Below, piece after piece: positions 35,258 through 47,546 of a stretch of DNA of 64,000 nucleotides (its first letter is position 1; every line of letters starts with the position of its first letter). The notes under the pieces were generated by a model, which saw only the letters and a program-made list of their open reading frames with translations, did not search any database and was not told the DNA's origin. The DNA lies in the NCBI GenBank assembly GCA_035610835.1, contig CM069446.1, positions 68,495,062 through 68,559,061 on the forward strand, read 5' to 3'. Both the position numbers and the translations under genes were made by a program. The DNA is from Ophiura sarsii (lineage: Eukaryota > Echinodermata > Ophiuroidea > Amphilepidida > Ophiuridae).

Positions 35258-37587
35258 TTTCTTCTTCTTCATCATCTTCTTACCTTGATTTTTTCCAAAA
35301 ATCGAGGTTCTGTATCTCTGCCGTTTCTTTCTTCTTTTTACCTTGATTTTTTCCAAAAATCGAGGTTCTGTATCTCTGCCGTTTCTTACCTTGATTTTTT
35401 CCAAAAATCGAGGTTCTGTATCTGTGCCGTTTCTTTCTTCTTCATCTTCATCTTCTTCATCTTCTTCATCTTCTTCATCTTCATCTTCTTCTTTCCTCAA
35501 ACCCACCTACAAAATGCATCTCCTCCTACAGTTTACATGCTACAATCACCAGACTTGGTCAGTAGGACCCCCCACCAGACCTTCATATAGGGTGTTCACG
35601 GTTTGGGGTCAAAGGTCACACAGGGGTCACTAGGGGTCAAAAGGTGATTTTCACTTAAAACGCATTTCCAATTTAGTGAAATGACCTAGGATCGTCAAAA
35701 TTAGTCCATATATTCCTTATGACCGTACGCATATACAAAAGAACGGTTTTTAAAATTAAAAATCATTTGGGGTCACTAGGGGTCAAAATGTAAATTTTCA
35801 ATTCGATCACTTAAAATGCATCTTGTCTCAGAGGAAATGACTCATGACCTTCACAATTGGTCAAAAGATTCCTTGGGTCCATGCACATATAGGGTGTTCA
35901 GCGATTAAAAGTGACATGTCATATGGGGTCACTAGGGGTCATTGAACTTTACAGAGGTAAAAGTTAAGACATGCTCCGATTTGGACCGGGTTTGTTGCAT
36001 CTTGTTTGGTTTGATGAGCCAAGAATATAAGTCAATTATATTGCCCAGGTCAAAGGTCAAGAAAGGGTCACTAGGGGTCAAAATGTAAATTTTCAATTCG
36101 ATCGCTTAAAATGCATCTTGTCTCAGAGGAAATGACTCATGACCTTCACAATTGGTCAAAAGATTCCGGGGGTCCATGCACATATAGGGTGTTCAGCGAT
36201 TAAAAGTGACATATCATACGGGGTCACTAGGGGTCATTGAACTTTACAGGGGTAAAAGTTAAGACATGCTCCGATTTGGACCGGGTTTGTTGCATCTTGT
36301 TTGGTTTGATGAGGCAAGAAAATAAGTTAATCGTATTAACCAGGTCAAAGGTCAAGAAGGGGTCACTAGGGGTCAAAAGGTGATTTTCACTTAAAACGCA
36401 TTTCCAATTTAGTGAAATGACCTAGGATCGTCAAAATTGGTCCACATATTCCTTTTGACCGTACGCATGTACAAAAAAACGGTTTTTTAAATTAAAAATC
36501 ATTTGGGGTCACTAGGGGTCAAAATGTCAATTTTCACTCCAGTCACTTAAAATGCTATTTTTTCAAGAGGAAATGACCCATGATTATCAGAATTGGTCAA
36601 AAGATTCCTTGGGTCCATGCACATATAGGGTGTTCAGCGATTAAAAGTGACATGTCATACGGGGTCACTAGGGGTCATTGAACTTTACAGGGGTAAAAGT
36701 TAAGACATGCTCCTATTTGGACGGGGTTTGTTGCATCTTGTTTAATTTGATGAGCCAAGAAAATAAGTCAATCATATTGACCAGGTCAAAGGTCAAGAAG
36801 GGGTCACTAGGGGTCAAAAGGTGATTTTCACTTAAAACGCATTTCCAATTTAGTGAAATGACCTAGGATCGTCAAAATTGGTCCACATATTCCTTTTGAC
36901 CGTACGCATGTACAAAAGAAAGGTTTTTTAAATTAAAAATCATTTGGGGTCACTAGGGGTCAAAATGTCAATTTTCACTCCAGTCACTTAAAATGCTATT
37001 TTTTCAAGAGGAAATGACCCATGATTATCAGAATTGGTCAAAAGATTCCTTGGGGCCATGCATATATAGGGTGTTCAGCGATTAAAAGTGACATGTCATA
37101 CCGGGTCACTAGGGGTCATTGAACTTTACAGGTGTAAAAGTTTAGACATGCTCCGATTTGGACCGGGTTTGTTGCATCTTGTTTGGATTGATGAGCAAAG
37201 AAAATAAATATATCATATTGACCAGGTCAAAGGTCACGAAGGGTCAATAGGGGTCATTGAACTTTACAGGGGTAAAAGTAAAGACATGGTTCGATTTTGA
37301 CCGGGTTTGTTGCATCTTGTTGGATTTGATGAGCCAAGAAAATAATTCAATTATATTGACCAGGTCAAAGGTCAAGAAGGGGTCAAAAGGGGTCATTGAA
37401 CTTTAAAGGGGTAAAATTTAAGACATGATCCGATTTGGACCGGATTTGTTGCATCTTGTTTGGATTGATGAGCCAAGAAAATAAGTCAACCATTTTAATC
37501 AGGTCAAAGGTCAAGAAGGGGTCACTAGGGATCATTTTCTCAAAGAAAAATCAAGGTAGCCTGGTCTTAGACCGGAGCAAGATCTAG
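35258..37587 (+). mobile_element. Helitron-like copy 11 (2.3 kb)
   Basis: The left end has a CTT/CATCTT-rich tract, three ACCTTGATTTTT/AAAAATCGAGGT hairpins and a second CTTCATCTT microsatellite (35433-35493). The body has repeated CCGGGTTTGTTGCATCTTGT and AGGTCAAAGGTCAAGAAGGG sub-repeats like those of the copy at 12595. The end is CTGGTCT-T-AGACCGG (37561-37575, one G-T mismatch in the stem), an 8-nt gap and CTAG at 37584-37587. Confidence 0.75.
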
Positions 37588-38627
37588 TGGTTTCTCTTAT
37601 CTCTCTTGGTATATTTGTAGCATGTTAATTTGTTATCACTTTGTGGTTTCTCTTATTTCTCTTGGTATATTTGTCTCATGATAATATGTTATCACTTTGT
37701 GGTTTCTCTTATCTCTCTTGGTATATTTGTAGCATGTTAATTTGTCATCACTTTGTGGTTTCTCTTATCTCTCTTGGTATATTTGTCTCATGTTAATTTG
37801 TTATCACTTTGTGGTTTCTCTTATCTCTCTTGGTATATTTGTCTCATGTTAATTTGTTATCACTTTGTGGTTTCTCTTATTTCTCTTGGTATATTTGTCT
37901 CATGATAATTTGTTATCACTTTGTGGTTTCTCTTATCTCTCTTGGTATATTTGTCTCATGTTAATTTGTTATCACTTTGTGGTTTCTCTTATTTCTCTTG
38001 GTATATTTGTCTCATGATAATTTGTTATCACTTTGTGGTTTCTCTTATCTCTCTTGGTATATTTGTCTCATGTTAATTTGTTATCACTTTGTGGTTTCTC
38101 TTATTTCTCTTGGTATATTTGTCTCATGATAATTTGTTATCACTTTGTGGTTTCTCTTATCTCTTGGTATATTTGTCTCATGATAATTTGTTATCACGTT
38201 GTGGTTTCTCTTATTTCTCTTGGTATATTTGTCTCATGTTAATTTGTTATCACGTTGTGGTTTCTCTTATCTCTCTTGGTATATTTGTCTCATGTTAATT
38301 TGTTATCACTTTGTGGTTTCTCTTATCTCTCTTGGTATATTTGTCTCATGTTAATTTGTTATCACTTTGTGGTTTCTCTTATCTCTCTTGGTATATTTGT
38401 CTCATGTTAATTTGTTATCACTTTGTGGTTTCTCTTATCTCTCTTGGTATATTTGTCTCATGTTAATTTGTTATCACTTTGTGGTTTCTCTTATCTCTCT
38501 TGGTATATTTGTCTCATGTTAATTTGTCATCACTTTGTGGTTTCTCTTATCTCTCTTGGTATATTTGTCTCATGTTAATTTGTTATCACTTTGTGGTTTC
38601 TCTTATTTCTCTTGGTATATTTGTCTC
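37588..38627. repeat. 56-bp minisatellite, about 18.5 copies
   Basis: The unit GTGGTTTCTCTTATCTCTCT + TGGTATATTTGTCTCATGTT + AATTTGTTATCACTTT begins immediately after the CTAG of the preceding Helitron-like end. Variants (ATCTCTC/ATTTCTC, GTTAAT/GATAAT) alternate in the central part, suggesting a 112-bp higher-order period. One unit lacks 4 bp. The open frames are repeat artefacts. Confidence 0.93.
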
Positions 38628-41056
38628 AAACTATGCCTATTTTACTATGGGTTACAGGTTTGATGCGTTCACACTGTCACTACAAAAACATTAAATGATT
38701 CAATTTCCTTTCCAAAGTTTGATACCTTATTCATACAAATCAAATGGACACTTTTAAAGGTATGATTTCAATAACCACGACTAACGACAACAAAAAGTTG
38801 CTTTAAAATTGTTTTTATGGGATATCATTGATTTGTATTGTCCACTGTGTGTGCTATCAGAACCAGTCAGGTATCTGGATGAATGGGTAACAGGGACTCT
38901 GTGCACACATTTTTACTGCGTAATCACACACTAAGCAATGATATCAAATAGAGTCCCAATTTTAGTGCCACTTTGTTTTTGTTATTCATGGTCATTTAAA
39001 GGTAGATGTTCTTATTGCTGGCCCAATTTTCTATTTTAAATGAAACGTCATCCTTGAAATTGTAGCATTCTAAAGTTTGAGTTGCATAACTCCAATAGTT
39101 CTTATTTTGGAAGCACAAGGTGACATGAAATTTGCCCATTGAGTAGTACACAAACTGGCTGGTGGTTAACCACCGTTGGCAGTAATTCACCACATTTTAA
39201 CCTATAATTTGTAAATGGAACATTTTTGACCCCTAAGATTTTACAGATAAAATGAGAAAAATATAGGGATTCTTCTGATATCAAAATATCTTGATGTGAT
39301 AACAAAATTGTAGCCCAAAAAAGTGATCAGAACATAGCTTTAAACTTATACTAGGCATAGCACAATGCACACACACAAAGTCTGCCACTGGGAGCATTAC
39401 ACCAGTGAACAACAACATATGAACAGCTGTGTTGCATAAAGGCCTACATCCACTTCTACCTGTTACTCATTTTGCATTATTGAATGGATGGCTATTCACG
39501 ATGTGGAATGTTGTTTGTATTGTTGCCTCAATTGGCGTGCATGGATGCACTAATCCAAGTCATGAAGACAGCCATACAATATTTGGATTAATTAATCATG
39601 CAAAATGAGTAACATGTAGGAGTGGTCTGTAAGCCCTTATGCAAAACAATCTTTTCATATAATGTATGCAGCTCCACTTTGAAAAACATCCCTATATAAA
39701 ATTAATTATCCTCACATAAGGCACTCCCTGTAGGGCAGTGAGCTTGCCATATACCTTGGACTATATAACCTTGATCCAGGTATAAATACTTATCATCAGG
39801 TGTTTTAGTTATGACTGTTTTTACCAATTTTTGAAATTGGCTCTGAACTTGAATATATTGGGCCGATTTAAATAAACCTAACCTGAGATATTGTACTAAA
39901 CACTTCAATCAATTTAGTGATATGCTCAGTTTTTGCATCCTTTGAGTGCCTCGTGTGAGAAAAAGACTGAGAATTTAAATATGGGTATTTAAGAAATGGA
40001 AAAGCTTGTTTAATTTCTAAATCCATCAATATTTGTCAATCAAATTGGGTATACATGTTATATATCTATTACCGATCACTCTTATGATGGGAAAAAAAAT
40101 TGTCGGACATTGCTCATTTGCATATCAATGACTTGAATAGATAATTAGCTAATTTGCATATTTAATGAGCTTATGAAACTAAATTATAGTTTAAAAGATT
40201 GGGTATCGTACAGTTAGCCATAATACCAAGTTTGATTGCAATACACCATTCACATCTGGATTTATAACATTTACGCATATTAATTAGCTGGACTTAAGTC
40301 ACTTTTTTGATTGTAGTCAGTAAAACTGGTCAAAATGACCAATTTCACTAGGTTATTTTAGCTTAATGCAATATAATTTTACCATATTTTTTAATTTAAC
40401 ATGGTATATAGATATTCAATTGTTAAAGAAATATGTGTAAATGGTGTTTTGAATGTTACATTATTAACAAATTGAGCTCTCTAAATCCTGATAAATTATA
40501 TTTGTGGGCATTGTTACTGTTTTTGGCAGGTTTTCGGCCATTTTCCGAGTGTCTCAAAACACCGTACCACAAGAATGCATTGACCGATTGTCATAATTCT
40601 TTTTGGAAAATAAATCTTTCATTGCAATCTTTCATTTGAATCCAATTTAGTACATGTCTCAATCATTTGAATGTTATGTATGCTATGCCTACTTATACCA
40701 TCACATAAGTTTAAAGCTATCAACTCGATTTTTTGGATGAGGTATCAAACTTAAATAATGTCACTATAGTTCATTCAATCAGTTCCATCCAAATTGGCGA
40801 GAAATATTTGTTTTTTATCTCTCTGTGCGCAAAAGTAATCCAAACGTACACCCGCGATTATGGCCACAGGCACGCGGTATTAGTCGTACGCACATAACAC
40901 GCATATGATACAGTGCGCTGGTTTCCTTCGTGCGCGCTCGCGTCCTTCTGTATTCATTCGCTGCTGTAAGGAAGCTTCGCCAATTTGGAACTGATCAAAC
41001 TTTAGTAAGTTCTAATTGCCATACTTCTGAAATGTCCTCATTTTAGCGATATAAAT
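38628..41056. other. non-coding region
   Basis: No gene was recognised. AT-rich sequence near 40060-40310 with repeated TTTGCATATTTAATGAG-like text looks like an old dispersed repeat but could not be classified. A MITE copy at 40764-41005 is listed separately. Confidence 0.45.
40764..41005. mobile_element. MITE family A, copy 1
   Basis: The ends are inverted: CTATAGTTCATTCAATCAGT + TCCATCCAAATTGGCGA (40764-40800) against TCGCCAATTTGGAACTGATC + AAACTTTAG (40977-41005). The left arm has two 4-bp duplications relative to the right. The same ends occur at 47547-47764 and 55987-56179. Confidence 0.7.
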
Positions 41057-41132
41057 CGTCACTGTTCTGACATACCGGCACATCTCTTTACTTATTTCTG
41101 TTGTGATGTGCCGGTATGTCAGAACAGCGACG
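41057..41132. repeat. 76-nt hairpin with 28-bp stem
   Basis: CGTCACTGTTCTGACATACC + GGCACATC pairs with 41105-41132 at 27 of 28 positions across a 20-nt loop. Weaker pairing extends a further ~10 nt outward (GATATAAAT against AATGCATATC). It may be a miniature foldback element; a small-RNA precursor is conceivable but unsupported. Confidence 0.7.
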
Positions 41133-41336
41133 AATGCATATCATTGTAGAAATCTATCATGGTATGTATGTCGGTAACCAACTGATACCAAAGTGTTCAG
41201 GTTATTTAGAAAATGTAATGCATGTGTGGACAAAACTGGATTCAAAATAGTGTGCTACTACTTAAATGATGAGGTCGTGCTCCAAATTAATCTGAACGAC
41301 GATGATAATCGATTGGCCATTCACTACAATAATATC
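41133..41336. other. non-coding spacer
   Basis: Nothing was recognised between the hairpin and the minisatellite. Confidence 0.4.
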
Positions 41337-42146
41337 GCAGCAGACCTGGATCGCTGCACATAGGAGGTATGAATGCAGACCTGGATCGCTGCACATAGGA
41401 GGTATGAATGCAGACCTGGATCGCTGCACATAGGAGGTATGAATGCAGACCTGGATCGCTGCACATAGGAGGTATGAATGCAGACCTGGATCGCTGCACA
41501 TAGGAGGTATGAATGCAGACCTGGATCGCTGCACATAGGAGGTATGAATGCAGACCTGGATCGCTGCACATAGCAGGTATGAATGCAGACCTGGATCGCT
41601 GCACATAGGAGGTATGAATGCAGACCTGGATCGCTGCATATAGGAGGTATGAATGCAGACCTGGATCGCTGCACATAGGAGGTATGAATGCAGACCTGGA
41701 TCGCTGCACATAGGAGGTATGAATGCAGACCTGGATCGCTGCACATAGCAGGTATGAATGCAGACCTGGATCGCTGCACATAGGAGGTATGAATGCAGAC
41801 CTGGATCGCTGCACATAGGAGGTATGAATGCAGACCTGGATCGCTGCACATAGGAGGTATGAATGCAGACCTGGATCGCTGCACATAGCAGGTGTGAATG
41901 CAGACCTGGATCGCTGCACACAGCAGGTATGAATGCAGACCTGGATCTCTGCACACAGCAGGTATGAATGCAGACCTGGATCGCTGCACATAGCAGGTAT
42001 GAATGCAGACCTGGATCGCTGCACATAGGAGGTATGAATGCAGACCTGGATCGCTGCACATAGCAGGTATGAATGCAGACCTGGATCGCTGCACATAGCA
42101 GGTATGAATGCAGACCTGGATTGCTGCATATAGCAGGTATGAATGG
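41337..42146. repeat. 35-bp minisatellite, about 23 copies
   Basis: The unit GCAGACCTGGATCGCTGCAC + ATAGGAGGTATGAAT repeats with few variants (GGAGG/GCAGG, ACATAG/ACACAG). The unit has no stop on the minus strand in any frame, so three parallel open frames of 256-293 codons exist there with a 35-residue period. They are best read as artefacts. Variants are more frequent toward the right end, so the left copies look most recently amplified. Confidence 0.95.
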
Positions 42147-43027
42147 GTGCGTATCTCTTTAGGTACATTTGTCTCGGAAATTTAACACAAAAATATCAAA
42201 ACAGACAATTTGTAAATTTCTGTTAAAGGAGCAGCTAATTTTATTTTCCTCTTTCACTGCACACAAAGAGCACAGTACACAAACAATATTCACAAAGCAA
42301 ATTGACAATAAATCAATAACCAATAATTTGATTACCAATGCTACTCAGATCCTATAACTATGAGAAGCACTGACAATCATTATCCCTTATATAATCATAA
42401 TTTAAAACATTTATAGGATGTGCGATACACAAATTGCTTTCACCATAGGCCTCATGGTTTAACCACATGCATGAAATTGTCATTAAGGGTGTAAGTTTTA
42501 CCGCAGGTGAAAAGAAAGGATTTTACCACATACAAAATGTTTTGCAACTCTTGCTTATATTCTACAAAAACATCATGTTTTCCTCCAAGTGTAGCTCATT
42601 TAAATACTACTTAATAGTAGAGTGCAATACCTGACATTAGTGAGGGGGTGTGTAGATGCCCACCAAAAATGAGATGCACTGACCTGCAAAGAGACACCCG
42701 CACATACATGCGATGGATATTATTATGAATGTGAACGCTATGTCAGAAAAATTCTGAATCTCACTAATTATAAGATTTCAAATCATTACACAAATGTTCT
42801 CAGGGGGAAAAAAATGTGATCAGTTTGACTTCATTTGCCGATTAAATGACATTATTTTTTTTTGCTTTAACAATAATAGAATTAAGGTTTTGTTTTTGAA
42901 TTCTCAAGAGCTTTCAAAAATACTAACCAAAACCATGGCAGTAATAAGACCTGCCATGCCAAATAAACGGTTCTCACAAATTGTTTACACTAAGTTTATC
43001 ACAGAATGCTATGTACCAGTAACTGTA
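42147..43027. other. non-coding region
   Basis: AT-rich; no gene or repeat was recognised. Confidence 0.45.
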
Positions 43028-43728
43028 TACAGACTGTAACAAAAAAAAGTTATACAATCGCAATTTTATTTTTAATTCAATGAATTCAATGTTAAAATCA
43101 TGCAATGTCAAAATCTCTTACACTCTGTGTTAAGTTCCGTTTTGGCTACCAGAATCATTTTATTTGGTCTTTTTAACTACTTGCGTTTAAAAGTTATGAC
43201 CAATCTACTAAGTCGTCTAGAAATCGGGTTGGGCCACTTTCACAATAATATCATACAATCTTGCTTGTATAAATTAAATGGTTAGGGTATCATGCAAGGA
43301 ACATTAGAGAGAACAATATAATTATTTTTTCAAATAGTTTCATTTCATTTGAATAAATAAATTTATAAAATAAATAAATAATATTTGAAAAGACCTAACC
43401 TTCTTTGTGATACATTTAACCACTTGAAACGAACCATTGTTGTCTAACAAGAGCGCTCTAATGCTATGTTCCTGGTTCGATTCCATTCATATTCATCCCA
43501 GTGATTTTACCATTGATTAAACCAAAGTGGCCCATGTGATTTCATGACTACTTTAGACAATTGATCATATCTCTGCTTACCGACCATCGATTGTCATGAA
43601 ACAAAGCTTATTCGAAAGCTAAGGAAATTCCCCTTGCAGGCCATTAAAACTCGAAACATAAATTTTACGGGAGATATTTTAATTTTTTTTCTCCAAAACT
43701 GTATAACTTTTTTTTGTTACAGCCTGTA
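43028..43728. mobile_element. ~700-bp inverted-repeat element
   Basis: TACAGACTGTAACAAAAAAA + AGTTATA (43028-43054) mirrors TATAACTTTTTTTTGTTACA + GCCTGTA (43702-43728) at 26 of 27 positions. No coding region lies inside. A GGTTCGATTCC box at 43473-43483 looks like a tRNA-type B box, but no convincing A box or cloverleaf was found. Confidence 0.6.
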
Positions 43729-45234
43729 CAGCTTGTATTGCATCTTTCCTGGAGCTATACTGCATTAATGGGTCCTCCTTCTAATTGACAACCTTGTTCC
43801 CAGATTTTACTCAAATTAGTCACAATTTCATCTCATTGGAAAGCCCCTATTTTTCTGATACTGTTTTTTCTTTTCTTGGGTCACTATAATTTGGGAGAAA
43901 TAAAGCAAACACCAACAGACTAATACTATGTTTGGCTTTCAGGATCCGGTTTTATAATGTTGTATCATAGGTGTATCATTCAAGACCCATCTCACAACCT
44001 GTGGATTAAGTTCAAACTTATTCTGTTTGGGACATAAATGTAGACATTGCAAAATGTTAAACATGTTTCCTCCAAAATGTACTTAACCTCCTGGGCACTA
44101 CCTGTCTTTCGTACAATAATTCCTATCAATTACATGATATAATCATTTTGATGACCAATTGCAGTTTTGCTTATAAATATTTTATGCTAATATTTTGAAA
44201 ATTGTAATTATTCTACATGTCTCTGATTGGCACAATAATTGGCACAATTTTTGACACATTCTAAATGTCAACCAATCTACCGGTAGTTCTCAGGGGGTTA
44301 ACATTTTTGTGCTACAAGCACTAAACATTTCTGTGCTACGAGCATTACGTATGATAAGAAGCAATCTTAAATTAGTTATGTAAATTTTCTTCATATATCT
44401 CAGAATACTTATCTTCATATAGCTATTATTTTATCTTATAGAATACATTTCATTCCAATATTTACTTCATTGTGGTGGCATAACCAGTCACACCAATGAC
44501 AAAATACCAATATTGATTGAATACATTAATAACAATAATAAGTATGACACAATATATGGCAATGTTATGGTGTGTTTGACACAATGGATACAGTGCACAA
44601 TACAAACCACATATGGACTTTGAGTCACCATGTAGCACCACTTTGAAGGGCACATCAGGCAAAACAAATGGTTTTCATGGATATCTCTCAAGTAGCTAAA
44701 ATCCTGACAAAAATCACATATATTCTCCAAAATTAGACCAATATGCTCCAAAGGTTAAAGGGAAAAGAAATGTATAAATTTGCATAATGAAACAATTACA
44801 ATTCTGGTAAAAATCAGAAAATCTGATTACGGCTTTGTTCCATTAACCCTAACTCCTTATGGGGGTTTGTAGCAATAAAGCTAACAGGGGGAAACATGGG
44901 ACAAATACGGACAGAAAATGGTGTGTGCCGCCCCCGGGCATCACGCTGGGTCGCGCTCCCAAAATAACTGCGGAATGGGGGTCCACCGGCGCGGTGCTTC
45001 TCTTAGATTTTGTAGGATTTATCGTGGTTAGGGTTATTGCTCTAGCACAGACATTGTTAGCATCTCAGCATTGCCTTTGTTCCTGATCTAATTGATTACA
45101 TCATCACTTACTTGACAAACTGAGAAATATACAATGAAATTGCTTGCTTGCTTAGAATTTGATAAATATTTATTGTCATACCAATACATTCTTTGGAATA
45201 TCAAATATTTGGCTAGATGTGTTTCGATTCTAAA
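43729..45234. other. non-coding region
   Basis: No gene was recognised. 44870-45000 is unusually GC-rich (CGCCCCCGGGCATCACGCTG) for its surroundings; no element ends were found around it. Confidence 0.4.
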
Positions 45235-45328
45235 TATGGGATATAACTTTCCAAATATGGGTATAACTTTCCAAATATGGGATATTACATTCCAAATATG
45301 GGATATAACAATCCAAATATGGGATGAC
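45235..45328. repeat. ~21-bp minisatellite, about 5 copies
   Basis: The unit CCAAATATGGGATATAACTTT repeats with small length changes. CCAAATATGG matches the CArG-box consensus CC(A/T)6GG, so the array is a row of serum-response-factor-like sites by sequence; function is not implied. Confidence 0.85.
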
Positions 45329-46875
45329 ACATACTTCTCTAATGATAGGTAATGAAGCAACGTACACATTTGTGGTTTGTCAAATTTGTTGATATCATAA
45401 TAAATAAGCAACCAATCAAAAATTTAACAATCAAGTCCAAGTAAGACTAAATCACTTGCTACAAATTCTCTGATTGGCACATTAAAACATTAAGCCTTCT
45501 CAATAACCAATCATCGTAGCTCTTAGATAGAGTGTAGGGTTGGAGAACTGTAAAAGTGCAACATTTCACGCTACATTAACTTCTGCAATTTTTACAAACC
45601 AACAGTTCTACAACAAAATGAAAATAAACAAATATGTATTTTAAGTACATAAGTATGTGTAAACAATTGCAAATTAATCAATATTTTATATCTTAAAACT
45701 GACTGCGTTATAGAATACTTTCAAAATACATTGATTTTATACTATTTGATACTGTAACTTAACAATCTATTACAGTTTTATCGGAATGCTATCTGCTGTA
45801 TAAAAACAGTTAGTAGCGTTCACTTTTAAACAAAACATTCTGTGAAAACTATAGTGCTGTATATTACATCTTTCAATTTTTGCACTAAAATGTGTAATAT
45901 CACCGGCATTGTTGGTTTTTGGGCAAGCATATACATATCAACAGCCACATTCTGACAAAGGAAATAATGCAAGATTTCTCTATAACAGTATGCACAAATA
46001 TTCTATCTTTCAAGATTAAAAAAATGAATACATATTTAAATCATTACACTTTGATTGTACTATATCATTTTCAGAAAACATGGTATGATAAAAATCAAAG
46101 GTATACTCATATAAAGAATACAATGTATGCAATATTATATGCATGCTGTATTAAACCAATATCGCTGTGTATGGCCATAAAACATGCACAAATTAACCAA
46201 ACTGTTTTTATTTCTGCATACAAATATTAAATAACTGCCATGTACTTTTGCACTGCTTAATGCACCACCATTGAGGACTATCACTATATACATATATGTG
46301 TATGTCCACGCTTAAAACAAATTTACATCAATTTGGTTGAATGACTGACTGACAGAAAATATTAATCCTCTCGTGTTACAGTGTAAACAGAATTATGAGA
46401 ATAAATCATGAGGGTTCATCTTACTTTTATTGAATTAAATAAATATCAACACAAATACAAGTACTTTATTACAAAATTACAAATATATTTCATCTGTTAC
46501 TTATTGTGGGATCACTTTTGCAATAATTGAATGACAAAATGGCGGGAGAATTCAAAAAGGGACAAAAAGTATGAACCCCCTGGGGATTGAATCTTTTTTT
46601 TGAAAGCGGGTCTTGGGGTGTAAGTGTCAGGATCAAAATAAGTTTGAAATATGCATTCAACCTCGCTAAATTCTCATTAAAGAAAGATATCGATTTCTAA
46701 TTTGGCAAGAGGTTTGAATAACAAAAATTAATTCAGAATTGACCTACAATTTGGCAAAATGGTAAAAATCAACAATTTCTTCTACATGTAGTTGTGTGAT
46801 GCAGTCTAGTTGCTATGGAACCTGGGACTGTAAACAGGAATAATGGTAAAGACTTAACACCACAGTAGAAAGTTG
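45329..46875. other. non-coding region
   Basis: AT-rich; a 103-codon open frame at 45919-46230 has no recognisable domain. Confidence 0.4.
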
Positions 46876-46985
46876 AAATAGATGACCCTAGGCAGTTCAC
46901 TTTTTAACTTAAATACAGGACTAAGGCTAGTGTTGAAAAAGATGACCCTAGGCAGTTCACTTTTTAACTTAAATACAGGACTACG
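46876..46985. repeat. 60-bp tandem duplication
   Basis: GATGACCCTAGGCAGTTCAC + TTTTTAACTTAAATACAGGA occurs twice, 60 bp apart, almost unchanged. Confidence 0.85.
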
Positions 46986-47272
46986 GCTAATTTAGATGGA
47001 GAATCTCTTGTTCTAATCTGAAAAGAAATTTATGGACGATGTACAGTCAAATGTGTTTGATCATCATCATTATTGACTGTTGTTATTATTTTGATTGTGT
47101 AAAGTCTTGAATATATAATATTGATGAAAACTACAAGTGAGCATAAATCTACATGCAGAAATGCAAGCAAATTGGTGTACAGTATAGGACATGAAAGCCT
47201 CAATTTAGGATATCTTTTGAGAAGTGGAAAAGTCATGAAATCATTCTATGCAGACACTGAAGTGAATTAGGG
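46986..47272. other. non-coding spacer
   Basis: Nothing was recognised. Confidence 0.4.
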
Positions 47273-47466
47273 CGTGTTTACATATGGAAATATACAAATA
47301 TTGGTGTGTTTACATATGGAAATATACAAATATTGGTGTGTTTACATATGGAAATATACAAATATTGGTGTATTTACATATGGAAATATACAAATATTGG
47401 TGTGTTTACATATGGAAATATACAAATATTGGTGTGTTTACATATGGAAATATACAAATATTGGTG
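47273..47466. repeat. 32-bp minisatellite, 6 copies
   Basis: The unit GTGTTTACATATGGAAATAT + ACAAATATTGGT is repeated almost exactly; one unit has GTATTT. The open frames across it are artefacts. Confidence 0.93.
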
Positions 47467-47546
47467 AATGGATCATGCATCATTAAACAAAAACCTTTCT
47501 GTGTGCAGGAATACAAGTGATTATTACTTTCTGTGTCTATTGACAT

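Noticed and set aside
41262..42168. Three overlapping minus-strand open frames of 256-293 codons
   Set aside because: They are the three frames of one 35-bp minisatellite with no stop in the unit; no frame is favoured.
43440..43510. GGTTCGATTCC box suggesting a tRNA gene or SINE
   Set aside because: Only the B box fits; no A box, acceptor pairing or CCA-side stem could be built.
44870..45010. GC-rich segment as a CpG island promoter
   Set aside because: Too short, with no gene on either side that would use it.
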